The notes: generated from the sequence alone by a model not told the origin. DNA of 64,000 nucleotides from Typhlomys cinereus (GCA_023101885.1 JALPQD010000408.1:248001-312000); one strand, 5' to 3'; counted from the first letter of the stretch, positions 46,213-57,360 are shown. Translations and numbers: made by a program.

Positions 46213-47329
46213 CTCCACCCCTTGTCAACTTGACACAAAAACAATACACTTTTAAACTGTAACCTTTCCTTGTCCCCACAGATGTTAAAATATAAATATA
46301 TTCTATGGACAAATTTAAAATGTTCTCTCATTAAAACTTCAGTTCCAATATTTTAAAAGTTTAAAAGAGATAAAACATTAAAACAGAAGGATCTTAAAAC
46401 AATAAGAAAACATTAAAAAGATCAAAGTCCAGCAAATCACTGCATCCTGTACTTCAGTGTCCATCTTCTCCTGCTCATCACGTAGTCAAGACGGCTCAAA
46501 TATTCGAGGCATTCCCAGTCCCTGTTTGCAGCTCAAAGTTGTAAGAGCAGAGTTCCTCTGAACCAGGCTGATTCTCCACTCGAAGCAGTCCTCAGCATAC
46601 ATCCCATGGTTCTGGCATCTCCAACACTCTGGGTTCTCTTCTGCAGCTTTAAGCTTCACCATCTCTTGCAGGAACTCTACGCCTGTCACTTGGTGCCAAG
46701 CTTTTGCTGCTCTCCACGAACCCCTCAGTATTTGACCCAAACCAGTATCACCTGAGGGATGCTGCCAGACCCTGAAGCAAGTTTGAAATGTAGCTTGGTC
46801 CATTGGAGCTACAGCTGCACCAAATCTTGTGCTCTGATGTTGGAAAAGCCTCAGCTAAATTTCCAAAGGGCAAGAAACAGCTTGAACTTGGGCTTTCGCC
46901 CCCTGAAGGAATCTGAGCTTCCAAACCATGAACTTGCCATACGGTGGTTTCCACGTCCTCCACCGTCTCAATGCAAGTCACTAGGTTTTCCTTCACTGGT
47001 ACTCATTTGTCCAACAGCAGCAGATATTCTGCTGCCTGCCCTTTGTACATCCAAACCTCCAAGGTTGCCAACACAGCTCTCCTCTGTCAAGCAAACCAGT
47101 CCATCGTCTTTAAATTCAGCTTAACAAAGTCTTTGTTCCCTTCATCACAAATTGGGCCCAAACAATGTCTCTCAGCAATTGGCCCACTAAATGCTGAAGA
47201 ACGGTATTTGTAAATCCACAAAGTGAAAATTTTCAAGAATTTCCAACTTTGTCCAGCAGAACCATTCAAAAGTCACAAAATCCACATAGTCAGATTTATC
47301 AGCAACACCCCACTTCTGGTACCAAATTC
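46213..47329 (-). other. Internal region of the MaLR-like element, degenerate frames only
   Basis: The longest minus frames are 105 codons (46486-46803) and 82 codons (46748-46996), overlapping in different frames. They resemble the gag-like debris in MaLR interiors; nothing resembles a protease, polymerase or integrase. I do not treat them as genes. Confidence 0.7.
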
Positions 47330-47659
47330 TGTTGCAGTCCGCCTGCATGGTTGCTGATAAATGACCATCACACAGCTTAAGGGAACAAGGAGTTTACTTT
47401 CTTACGATAGTCCGGTTACAGTTCTTAGTCCAGCTTGACGGGAGAGCACGCACCAACACCAGGGCCGAGGGAACTGGCCAACATAACGGCTGAGAGATGG
47501 ACAATCCTTACTTGCCAGACCAGCATATCTGGCCAAGTATACAGAAGGATGCCCACTCTCTCAACCAGCTCTCTGTGATTTATCCAGAGCCTAATCCCAC
47601 CCACCATGGGCTGGGTCTTCCCCAGTAGCTAGACAATCTCCTTCAGGTTTGCTCTAGGC

Positions 47660-47771
47660 TTAACTCAGCAATCAACTCTCTACAACTGTGCCCAAAGCTC
47701 AAACCCTCAAGAGTCTTAATTCAGCAATCAACTCTCTACAACTGTGCCCAAAGCTCAAACCCTCAAGAGTC
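47660..47771 (-). repeat. 56-bp tandem duplication in one LTR
   Basis: Units 47660-47715 and 47716-47771, differing by one base (ttaactc versus ttaattc). The unit is single in the other LTR, which accounts exactly for the 470 versus 414 bp length. Confidence 0.95.
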
Positions 47772-47887
47772 AAGTTGACACCTGTGCCTAACTATGACAA
47801 GAGGGATTGTGTCTACTAAGCAATATGGGTCCAACTATGCAAAGATTTTGAAGATGGAGGGAGCTCTGAGGAACTGCAGGCAGTGCA

Positions 47888-48150
47888 GGGCTGGGAGGAT
47901 GGCTCAATTAATAAAGGGCTTTCCTTGCAAGCTGAGACCCTAAGTTCAACCTCCAGAACCCATGCAAAAAGTCGGAAGCCAGTGTGGTGGCACGTGCTTG
48001 TAATTCTAGTGCTGGGGAAGTAGAGACAAGTGGATCCCTGAAACTCACTAGCTAGCCAGTGTAGCTTATTGGCAAAGTTCCAGGTCAATGGGAGACTGTA
48101 TTAAGTAAAAAATGGGTGGTGCCTGAGGAGTGACACTGGAGATTGGCCTC
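47888..48150 (+). repeat. B3-like SINE
   Basis: Head gggctgggaggatggctcaa, then aagttcaacctccagaaccc, gtggtggcacgtgcttgtaa and a 3' part leading into the AT repeat. Confidence 0.75.
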
Positions 48151-48154
48151 CATG

Positions 48155-48260
48155 ATGTATATTATATTATATAATATTATATTATATTATATTATATTAT
48201 ATTATATTATATTATATTATATTATATTAATTATATTTATTAATTAATTAATTAATTATA
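48155..48260 (+). repeat. (ATTAT)n microsatellite
   Basis: About 17 ATTAT-type units followed by TTAATTAATTAA; grew on the tail of the preceding SINE. Confidence 0.95.
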
Positions 48261-49849
48261 TTATACAAAGAGGAAAGAAAGAAAGAGAGTGAGAGGATGA
48301 ACCAGTATTGCTCTGAGTGAGAACTGCCCATCATGAGATACAGATAAGTGAAAGGCTTAGAAGTGATGTTCAGACTCTAACGCACTCAAGGAAGACCAGA
48401 AGCTTTTGGCAACAAATGTCCTAATCCTTGCCTTGAGACTCTGCCTACCGGACTGGTGGAGCCTGGAATCTGCGTTTTCCACCAACACCCGAGGAGATTC
48501 TGCAGCCTGTGCCTGACACACTAGTCACCTTTGATTGGGTCTGACTGGTTCAGACCAGCTGTCCCATACCTTGGCTGCATACAGGAATCCTCTCGGGAGC
48601 TTTGGGAACACTGGGGTTCCCATGCAGTTAGCCTAGCATGCAGCCAGACAGCTGGATAGTGAGAGGATCCCCAAGTGACTGGGGTAAATTTGAGAAGTGC
48701 TGGTTTGTAACCCACAGTTCTGTTTCAAGGGCTGACCTGACTGGAACATCTCACCAAGTGGGTAGAACCAAGAAGGGGGGAAGGGGGTGTTTGTGTCTGT
48801 TATGGATTCGGAAAAGAGAAATGGAGGACTGGAAGTATTCCAAAGCTAATCCTTGCTTTCTAACCACCCAGCAAGCTCTCGGCTATCCGGGTTCCAGATA
48901 TCCTCATTGCTACAGGTCTCCGATTTAATCTGTTCAGATTTACTAAACCAAATACAGGGGACTGAGTTGTCTCCCTTCGGGTCTCAAATCTTGCTTTTAA
49001 ATGGCTTCTTAAAAGTGTCATTTTTCCTCCTTCTCCTCCCCCTCTAGAAATAGAGGAGGTCAGACACCTTGGGACTTTGCGTAAATGATCTCATGGATTC
49101 ACTCTCCATGAATAAACATGAGGGTAAATAGTGTGAAAAGAAGAAAGAGCTTTCAATTATGTCTCCTCCACACCTCCCACAATTATGCAGCTATAATGAC
49201 TGAATAATTTTGAAAGAAAAGCTTGCAAATTGAGCTGCACCAGAACTCATAATAAAATGGCATGAATTAATCAGCTTTATCAGCACTAACTTAACAATAA
49301 GCCTGGATTGCATGTCTGAGCTGCTCCTACACATACTGTGGCATTTGCCCTTATTCTCAGGTTGCATGCATTTGACGCATTTGAGAGAAACTCCAAGGCG
49401 AAGTTGTTTGCTGAGGTTCTGCATTAATAAAGACGGAGTGTTAAGGCGCTTCAGGAAATTCTCACCATATTACTTTTGCTTCCTCATGCTCCACACTGGC
49501 TGGAGAAACGATGTACAAATGAGTCATGTCCTGTAATGGGGCCTTGACTCAATCCGATAGATAGATCTGCTAGACTGATTCTTAGTGTGGTAGTTATGAC
49601 CTAAATCTCAGGAAACAGCAAGAAACAACAGCTGTTCTTAATGTCCTCAAGTTGAAAGAGCTCTGGGCAAGGACACACTGACCTATGCTCACTCCCCCCC
49701 AACCCCTGTCCCCCTTTTACCTTTTTAACACAAATAAGCCATGTTGAACACCAATTTTGGCCAATTACTTTCAAATGTTATCCCATTCAACTCTCAATGA
49801 AGCTCTCTGACTATTATTAACATCAATTTTGCAGAAGATGCACTTCTAA

Positions 49850-49861
49850 GTGTGTGTGTGT

Positions 49862-49910
<49 letters not shown>

Positions 49911-50215
49911 GTATGTGTGTATGCATGTGTGTAGAGGCCGGAGGTCAAAATTGACTGTCTTCCTTGATCACTCTCTCCACCTTATTTTTTAGATAAGTCT
50001 CTCGCTGGACCTAGAACTCGCCAATCAGGCTAGTTTAGACTAGGTGGTAATTAGTTCCAGGAATCCATCTGTCTCTGTCCGCTCCCCCACCCCATCAAGT
50101 GCTACTGGTTAGAGGTGCTACAGTGTGTTTTGTGGTTTGGGGATATGAATTCAGTGTCTCATGCTTCTGTGGCAAGCACTTAACCAACTGAGCCACTTCT
50201 GCACTCCAAGAGATC
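49850..50215 (-). repeat. B3-like SINE with (CA)n tail (minus)
   Basis: On +: (TG)n at 49852-49906, gaggccggaggtcaaaattg, agtgctactggttagaggtg and the head end taaccaactgagccacttct. Confidence 0.75.
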
Positions 50216-50344
50216 AAGGCATTTGTAGGTAATCCTATACCTAGAGGTGGGAACCATATGATTCAACTTGTGTTCTTTGAAATCCCCAGAGGAACCATGA
50301 TCAGCAGACAGGCATCTAGGAGACAGAAAAAGAATGAAAGAAAC

Positions 50345-50620
50345 TTTCCTTCCTTCCCTCTTTCATTCTTTCTTTCCTTCTTTCCTTCTTCCTTCCTTCC
50401 TCCTTCCTTCCTTCCTGCTTTCCTTCCTTCCTTCCTCCCTCTTTTCCTTCCTTCCTTCCCTCCTTCTTCCTCCTTCCTTCCTCCTTCCTTACTTCCTTCC
50501 TTCCCTTCCTTCTTCTTCCTTCCTTCCTCCTCCCGTCTTTCCTTCCTTCATTCCTTCCTTCCTGTCCTTCCGTCCTTCCTTCCTTCTTTCCTATCCGTCC
50601 CCTTCTTTATCCCTTCCATT
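50345..50620 (+). repeat. Pyrimidine microsatellite (TTCC)n
   Basis: About 270 bp of imperfect TTCC/TTTC repeats. The Ser/Leu/Phe/Pro-rich reading frames across it are artefacts. Confidence 0.95.
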
Positions 50621-51007
50621 TTTTGCTTTACATATAGAAAAGTTAATTAACTTATAAGTGTCAAGGTTTTATGACCTAGGCAGATATAATTGTATACCTA
50701 CCACAGCAATCAAAATACAGATTTTTTTACCACCCCCACAAAATCTTCTGTACTTTCTTAGATAATAACCCTTTTCCTCAATTTCTAACAACAATAACAT
50801 ATTTTCTATCTCTGTGGCACATACATATGTAAAAGGATTTTCCATAGGGAGTGACTAATGCTGTTGTGGAGACGGGGAAGTCTAGGATTTTGAACCAACA
50901 CGCTAGAGACCCTGGAGAACAGATGATGTGAACACGAGTCTGAAAGCAGTAGAAGACCAGCATCTGCTCAGAGACAACCAACCAGAGAAGGAATTCTTCC
51001 CTCCTAT

Positions 51008-51095
51008 CTCTCTCTCTCTTGAGACAGGGCCTCAAATTCTCTGTGTAGCCAAGGAGAGCCTTGAATTTCTTTTTTCAAAAAATATTTATTGATTT

Positions 51096-51149
<54 letters not shown>

Positions 51150-51480
51150 GGCATTGTGTGTCCCTGTGGGGGACCAAGGGTGACTTTGGAAATCATCATG
51201 GATTGTTTCTACCTCCTTCTTGCTTTGCTCTGGGTTTTCCCAGATGCGCCGGAAGTGCAGGCCTTCGCCATTTCTGTGTAGCGTTTATATGGGACCTGGA
51301 TCCAGACTCAGGACTTTCTGCTTGAGAGACAGAGTCTTAACCCCTGAGCCGTCTCTCCAGCCCTAATTTCTGATCCTCCTGAGTTCTGGGATTGGCGGCG
51401 TGCATCACCACGCCCAGTTTGATGCAGTGCTGGGGATGGGACGGACAAGCACTCTACCAATTGCTCTGCATCCCCAGCCC
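51008..51480 (-). repeat. ID-B1 dimeric SINE (B4 class), split by another SINE
   Basis: Minus strand: an ID part (gggctggggatgcagagcaa, 51420-51480), then B1 (gggcgtggtgatgcacgccg, 51364-51419), then after the inserted SINE the B1 end (51008-51070: gagacagggcctcaaattct on +). Confidence 0.75.
51071..51363 (-). repeat. B2-superfamily SINE inserted inside the ID-B1 element
   Basis: Minus copy with (TG)n at 51100-51144 and head gagccgtctctccagccc at 51346-51363. Repeated aatttct on either side marks the insertion into the older dimer. Confidence 0.85.
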
Positions 51481-51682
51481 ACGGAATTCTTTCTAATTCA
51501 GTATTTCAGCTTGTTCAGGTCTTCAATGGATTCAGCAAGGCTTGCTCACATTCAATCTGCATTATAATAAACTGCTATATCTTCATAGTGACAACCAAAA
51601 GTAACATTCAGTAGATACCTGGGTATCCCATAACCTAAACAAGATGGCTTGTAAAATAAACCATCATAAACTCCTGTTAAAA

Positions 51683-51970
51683 GAAAAAGCAGGGCACAGT
51701 AACATGTACTTATAACCTCAGCTCTGAAGAAGTGGAAATGGGTGGATTTCTGGAGCTGGCTGGCCAGTTAGCCTTGCCTATTTGGCAGGCCAGTGGGAGA
51801 GACTCTGTCTCAAAAAAAAATTAGATGATGCCTGAAAAATGACATCTGAGGTTGCCCTCCGTCTCCACATGCATTCACATACACATGAATGTACATCTGC
51901 ATGTGCACATGTGTACCCACTCAAAACGAACATGCACACATACATGCACGCACACACACACACCCAGATC
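51683..51970 (+). repeat. B3-like SINE
   Basis: gcagggcacagtaacatgta, ctggctggccagttagcctt, then gtctcaaaaaaaaattagat and a CA-rich tail around 51950. Confidence 0.6.
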
Positions 51971-52014
51971 AGACACATGATTTGAACAAATATTTCTCTC
52001 TCACTGTATATACC

Positions 52015-52160
52015 TATCTTTATCTGTCTGTCTGTCTGTCTATCTACCTATCTATCTATCTATCTATCTATCCATCATCTATCTACCTATCTATCTGTCT
52101 GTCTCTCTGTCTCTCTGTCTGTCTATCTATCCATCTATCTTATCTATTTGTCTATACATG
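52015..52160 (+). repeat. (TCTA)n / (TCTG)n microsatellite
   Basis: Compound tetranucleotide repeat of about 140 bp. Confidence 0.95.
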
Positions 52161-52928
52161 ATATAGATAATACATAATCTATATATACTATTACTCTGAA
52201 TATATAAATCTCTTTATATCTATGCATAAACACATGGTCCATAAAAATAGGAAAAATTGTTTCCTAATACCATGTGGTCATTATGGACATGTAAATTAAG
52301 ACCAAAGTTACAGCTTGCCACACATACTGATGAAAAGACTGATTGTATCAAATGATTGAAAGAATATAGATCAACCAGAGCTTTAATATATTGTGAATGG
52401 GAACACAACCACCTTGGAAAATGTTATACTTGCTTATAAAGCTAAGCATCCTCATTGCCTAGCAATTTCATCTGAAGATATTTATTCAAGAGAAATGAAA
52501 ACATGCAAATGCACAAAAGCTTTGTAGAATAAAAATCCTGACAGCCCTGTGGGTAACAGCTCCAAACTGTCACACTGTTTGAAAAAGTCCCAGATGCCCT
52601 TTAATAGAAGAAAGGATAAACAAATAGTGTTTATTCATAAAGTGGCATGCTGCTCAGTCATGAAAAGGAATTGGCCCCTGGTACATACACAGAAGAACCT
52701 TCACAATAGGCTAACAGAGGAAGCCTGACTCAAAGGGCAATGTGAGTTATGATCCCTGATATTCTAGAACAGATAAAATTAAACTGTTGGTGTAATCACA
52801 GCACTGGCTGCTGAAATGAGGGCACTTTCTGGAGCAATGGAGATTTCCATGCCATGAGCACATGTAGGCTACTCAAGTAGACACGTGTTCTTCAAGATGA
52901 ATCCAGCTGTATTCTGAGGAACTATGCT

Positions 52929-53000
52929 GCTTCTTCTTTTTTTTTTTTTTCTGCTCATACAAACATAATAGGTACCCCTGTCCCCTCCCTCCTTCCACCC
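52929..53000 (-). mobile_element. Very short L1 3' end (72 bp)
   Basis: Flanked by ggaactatgct (52918-52928 and 53001-53011). Between them, a T-run (A-tail on the minus strand), then ctgctcatacaaacataata and part of the pyrimidine tract, as in the L1 ends at 23023 and 25620. Confidence 0.8.
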
Positions 53001-53790
53001 GGAACTATGCTTCTATGCTCACTGCTGCTTAGGGATGGCTTGTAAGCAGATGCTGATCTTCAGGAAATGGAAGAGGAACTAAGTTAGGAGCAGCCAAGTC
53101 AATAACTAAGTCATTCTCCGCTGGAGCTGGATCTTGGAAGCCACAGGATGACCATGACATAGAGACTCCAAAGCTCAGGCTGCAAAGATCAGAAGCTCAG
53201 GGGCGGCTTGGGGACTTATTCAAAACAGGGAGGGGCTTATTCAGAACAGAGGAACAGAAAAAGATGATAGAAACTTTCTACCCCAAAGAAGACTTCCTAC
53301 AAATCAGAGCTCCAAATCAAAGGCCGTGTCCCTTTAGCTCTTCCCCTCTGTGACCTGAGTACACAGAAGGGCCTTAAGGACGGGCCTAAGGATGCATAGG
53401 GTGTTTCTGGATTATGGCAAAGTGAGCTTTGCTACTGTGGCCAACAGTTGCCCCATTTTCCATCTTCTGTACCTTCTCCTCCCCTCTCAGGCCCCTCCTT
53501 TGGCCCAACTGATCAGGGCCATGATGGTCACCTGTCCACGGGTGTCAGCAATATGGATACCCAGGAGAGTTGGTTTACTACCTCTCGATTAGCTCCACTC
53601 CCTCATTTGTAGACAACACATTGTTTGTACTAATTGTGCAGATGCTTTTAGTTTTATAAATAGAAAGTTGTCTTCAAAAATTCTAATTAAACAAGCTAGG
53701 AAAACAAAAGCAACAATTCACTCTGCATGGAACTGGATGAACATGGAACTGACACCTATATCATGTATTCCTATCAAGAGACTGGAAGAA

Positions 53791-53870
53791 GGGCAGGTGG
53801 TAGACAGCTATAGGTCAGTGATAGAGTAAACATTCGCAAGACCCTGGGTTTGATCCCCAGCACTAAGGAG
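53791..53870 (+). repeat. ID-type SINE
   Basis: gggcaggtggtagacagcta, then ccctgggtttgatccccagc (box B), followed by an A/G-rich tail. Confidence 0.65.
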
Positions 53871-54899
53871 AGAAAAAAGGAGGAGGATATGAGAGAAGAG
53901 AAAGGACAGAGAGAGAGGGAGAGAGAGAGAGAGAAGGAGAAAGAGGAGAGATATTTTAAATGATCTGATCTATAAATGATAAGAACTAGGTAAGAACTAG
54001 GAAGATGGATATTTCAAATGGCTCATTACATGTTACATGATTGAAAAATACTGTCTTTAAAATTCTAGATTTTTTTTTCTCTGTGGAAATGTTATATATG
54101 TTAGCTGCGGTGATAACTTCAGTGGTTCATAGTGGAATTAGAATCAATGTGATCTTTGCTTTCCACTCACAGCAAGTGAGATGTATCCAGATACAATTTT
54201 TCCTGTTATTTGCTAATACAAAGTCTGCCAACCAATAAATATTAAAGGTCAGGGTTCTACAATCTGCTTCCCAATGGTCCACTAAAGCATACTGAAATAG
54301 ATAATGCTGAAAAAATAAAGTAATACTGGAAAAAGCAAACAATACAGGGAATTTCTGTAGTGCAGACTTCTAAGCTTTAAAGTCAGAATATAATTATGAT
54401 TACTAATGATTTTCAAAACATTTTGTTTATTTTGGTGATTGTATGCCATATCCTCAATTAAAATAAGCCTTTGTGTTTGGGGCATAATTCAGTGAAATAC
54501 TTGCTTAAGTACAGGTGGAACCTGTGATTTAATGCCCAGCCACTGCCACCCCCACCCCAGGAATCAGACAAATAATTCTAGCAGCATGTTATTTGTCATT
54601 AAAAAAAAAAACTTTGAAAGTAAATTTCACAGTCGTTTATTTGCTGTGCCTTATGTTACTGCTTACTTCCTATTGTATTTAGTCTCCACTGCACCACTAG
54701 TTTACAGGATGATGCTAAAAAAACTTCATTGAATATGTTGGATGTATTACAAAAGGCAGCTTCTTAATGTACACATCTTTGGAAATTCTGAAGAAATTTT
54801 ATTCCTTGAAAGAGGAACTGCGAGAGTTGGAAACTCTGCACCTATGTGTATATATGTATTTATAGCAATAAAGCATGGGCTGAGAATGAAAAAAAAAAA

Positions 54900-55200
54900 A
54901 AAGAATTAAGGAAGATGGCTCAGCAGTCAAAACAAAAGCCCAGAGGTCCCACAACCCATGTAAAATGACCCTTGCCTGTAATTCCAGCCTTGGAAGGTAA
55001 AGACTGGGGATACTCAGAGCAAACTGGCTAATCATACTATCCCAGTACTTGAGCTCTAGATTTGATTAGAGATTCTGTCTCAAAAAGAACAAAGGTAGGA
55101 GAATAGTCAATGATGATTTCTGATTTCAATTAGGACTATGCATGCCATGTACACACGTGCACAAACACATGTCCCCAAACACACACACACAAAACCAGAA
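54900..55200 (+). repeat. B3-like SINE, diverged, with CA tail
   Basis: gaagatggctcagcagtcaa head, gacccttgcctgtaattcca body, and caaacacacacacacaaaac near the end. Confidence 0.65.
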
Positions 55201-56369
55201 AAAGAAAAAAGCAACACCACAGTTTTAAATAGTATTTTATAATATTAATGTAAAAGCAAAGTTAGTAAATATGAACAAGAATCCATTGGAAAAGGTATAT
55301 GCAGTTGTTGAAATCAACTACATTGACTATGCTGACTGTTAAAATGGATAAGTGAATTTGAAATTACTGTACTGAACCCAAAACACAGAGTACAGAAGAA
55401 AAGACCATGATTTTCAAAACATGAAATTAAATTCATTGGAATATTTTATCTCTTGACTGTTACTGTTTTGTAGAGAGAAAACAAAGATAGAAGTTGGGAG
55501 GGGGAATTCTCTCTCCTGTGTAGTTATGTCTGAAGTAGTTTTATTTGTAGCTGTTTGTGTTTATCTTTTAAGCTGATTTGTTTGTTTTGATTCTGTGAAA
55601 ACATAACACAGCCCTATTCAAAAAGGTTTGCTCAGACAAGTTCCCCTTCACCTACCTCTTCCTCTCCATCCTTAGTCTCCCATCTTTTCCACTCACTCTT
55701 AGGACCACACTCACCCATGTGCCCTGCCTATGTTTCTCTCTCCACCTACAAGCAAACATGCATGTGTGTTTTCTTGTTTCTCCTTTGTTTTACAAGAAGT
55801 GTTGCCAATGGTGGCTCCCCCTCCCCAAACTGACTTTGTTTTAGTGGTTTTGAATCTCAGAGTGGAAGGGGAGGTTAGAAATCTCAGTTTTTCATTCTCA
55901 GATATGTGTTGTGGACAGGCTGATGTTGTATTTTGCAACCCTTCCTATTGTGACCTCAAGAACATTTAAATACATTTACTGTTGGGAGTGTAGGAGGAGA
56001 GCCGGGACTCTGCCACTTACACAGTGAAGATATAGGTTGCTTGCAATGGAAAGTTAGATTATGTCACCTTCAAAATGAAGCGCTGTGGCAAATTTTCTTA
56101 ATGAAATGTAATTCCAGGCTGCCTAATGTCTCTACTGTGTGAAACCTTCCCCCATGACACAGGTCCATTCCTATGACTGCATTCCACACGTTCAAGGGAA
56201 AATATTTGTGCATGAGGAGTCCACAATCTTCCACCTGTGCTGTTCAACCTTTTTAAGCTACGACTTTGAGAAACTTCTTCTTCACGTAAATTGGGAATAT
56301 TTGAAAAAAGACAGTCAAGGGAAGTCAGTATTGTACTCATTGGCGTCCTCCTCTCCATTTGGACTATGG

Positions 56370-56930
56370 TCCCATCAGTCTGAAAAGACAGAAGCAACTC
56401 CATTTTGTCCATTTGCTGCCTCTCTGACCTGCCCTGCTCTAACTGAAGAATTTCCCATCCTGTTCCAGGGAAAAAACATAGAATAGCAGTCTCCAATAAG
56501 CTACCAGAACGCTTAACTACACTGTTAGGATAGCTACCAAACATCCTTAAATAGTTATGTTTTGTGCCAAAGTTACCTTTTTCCCCAGCACCAACTAATC
56601 ACCAACACTCCCTCTCCCCTCCCCCAGACTACACATCTGCTTGCAGTTTTTGCCTTTAAAAGGACCACCTTCCATGCCCTCGGGGTCGCAGTTTCAGCTC
56701 CCCCAGCCTGATTGTATCCCTAATCGATTAGTTAATCTTCTGCGATCAATAAACTGTTTCTGTTTAGCTCATGTGTAGTTGTCCTCATAATTGCCAATGA
56801 GTCGCCATCTTGTGACTGTGATTCTTCGGTGAAGCAAACCAGATTCTGCCAGAATGCAATCCCATCCCTGAAGAGTTAACACATTCTCATCTGCGGGTCC
56901 AACTCGCTGCTGCCTCCAGGCCAAGTGTGA
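56370..56930 (+). mobile_element. Probable solo ERV LTR upstream of CPB2 (boundaries approximate)
   Basis: A promoter-like arrangement: TATA-like ctttaaaagg at 56654-56663, AATAAA at 56748-56753 about 90 bp later, then a GT-rich stretch and a U5-like part with catctgcgggtccaactcgc. That spacing fits a class I/II ERV LTR. No internal retroviral sequence is present and I could not find clear TG/CA ends or a target duplication. It is co-oriented with CPB2. Confidence 0.5.
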
Positions 56931-57175
56931 CAGAATGAGGTCAAGGATCACTATGTATTCAACTCAAGACAGCGTTGTAAACCTACCTATTCAGAGCATC
57001 GTGGTTTGGGGGTGGGTAATCCAATCATGAAATTCTGGAGTGTAAGCTTTGTAGATGACAGATCATCTAAACTAAAATGCCAACTGTCATTGTATTTTCT
57101 TTCAGAAGGCTATTTATCAAACGTTCCCCACTGTACATATGTGGAAATGGAAGCTAAGTTGACTGTGCCCCAGAA

Positions 57176-57289
57176 ATGAGAGGGAACATGCTGTTATACT
57201 TTAACCAGGGTGTAAAGAAGACTCTTGTGCAATCAGCCCTCTGGAACTTTCTCCTGAAAGAACATCACTGCTTGCAAATCGCCATTGGG
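57176..57289 (+). promoter_or_regulatory. CPB2: CPB2 proximal promoter / 5' UTR with C/EBP-like and HNF1-like motifs
   Basis: TTGTGCAAT at 57225-57233 is a full match to the C/EBP consensus. GTTATACTTTAACC at 57193-57206 matches the HNF1 palindrome at most positions. An inverted CCAAT (CCATTGG) lies directly before the start codon. There is no good TATA box at a suitable distance. Reports that human CPB2 is driven in liver by C/EBP, HNF-1alpha and NF-Y from a TATA-less promoter agree with this, from memory. The transcription start is not determinable here. Confidence 0.55.
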
Positions 57290-57360
57290 ATGAAGCTCTA
57301 CGGCCTTGCAGTGCTGGTAGCCATCCTCCTATGTGAGCAGCATGGCCTCGCCTTCCAGAG
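57290..57360 (+). CDS. CPB2: Carboxypeptidase B2 (TAFI), first coding exon only
   Basis: CPB2 is a liver-made plasma zymogen of the M14 carboxypeptidase family; once activated by thrombin/thrombomodulin it removes C-terminal lysines from partly digested fibrin and slows fibrinolysis (family knowledge). The exon encodes 23 residues, MKLYGLAVLVAILLCEQHGL plus AFQ, matching the signal peptide of mammalian CPB2 closely: short basic n-region, hydrophobic core, then the CEQHG.AFQ motif. It ends two bases into the next codon at donor gtaaca (57361). Exon 2, which would encode the start of the activation peptide, was not found before the window ends, so the gene is partial. It lies about 16 kb downstream of LCP1 on the same strand, as expected for this locus in mammals. 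Met57290 is chosen because it begins the signal peptide; an in-frame upstream ATG exists at 57176. Confidence 0.93.

Larger units (their letters stand above)
45799..47799 (-). mobile_element. Complete non-autonomous MaLR-like LTR element, 2,001 bp, apparently young
   Basis: Two LTRs (45799-46212, 414 bp; 47330-47799, 470 bp) flank 1,117 bp of internal sequence. The LTRs look identical except for a 56-bp tandem duplication in the right one. Each has TG...CA ends, with flanks ggagg (45794-45798) and agagg (47800-47804), a 5-bp target duplication with one mismatch. The element reads on the minus strand: just inside the right LTR, the minus strand shows tttggtaccagaagtgg, the MaLR/ERVL-type primer-binding region (tRNA-Leu class), and just inside the left LTR it shows the purine-rich acaaggggtggag, a polypurine tract. 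The interior has no long frame for reverse transcriptase or integrase, so the element would depend on an ERVL-type partner for movement (family knowledge). Confidence 0.88.
47800..56369 (+). other. Intergenic DNA between LCP1 and CPB2, second part
   Basis: SINEs, simple repeats and a small L1 end are listed separately. Nothing recognised at 48261-49849, 52161-52917, 53012-53790, 53871-54899 and 55201-56369. The stretch 49050-49560 is AT-rich and repeat-free and could be conserved non-coding DNA. Confidence 0.5.

Noticed and set aside
46486..46996. Minus-strand frames of 105 and 82 codons inside the LTR element
   Set aside because: They overlap in different frames, have no recognisable domain and lie in the interior of a MaLR-like element where degenerate frames are normal.
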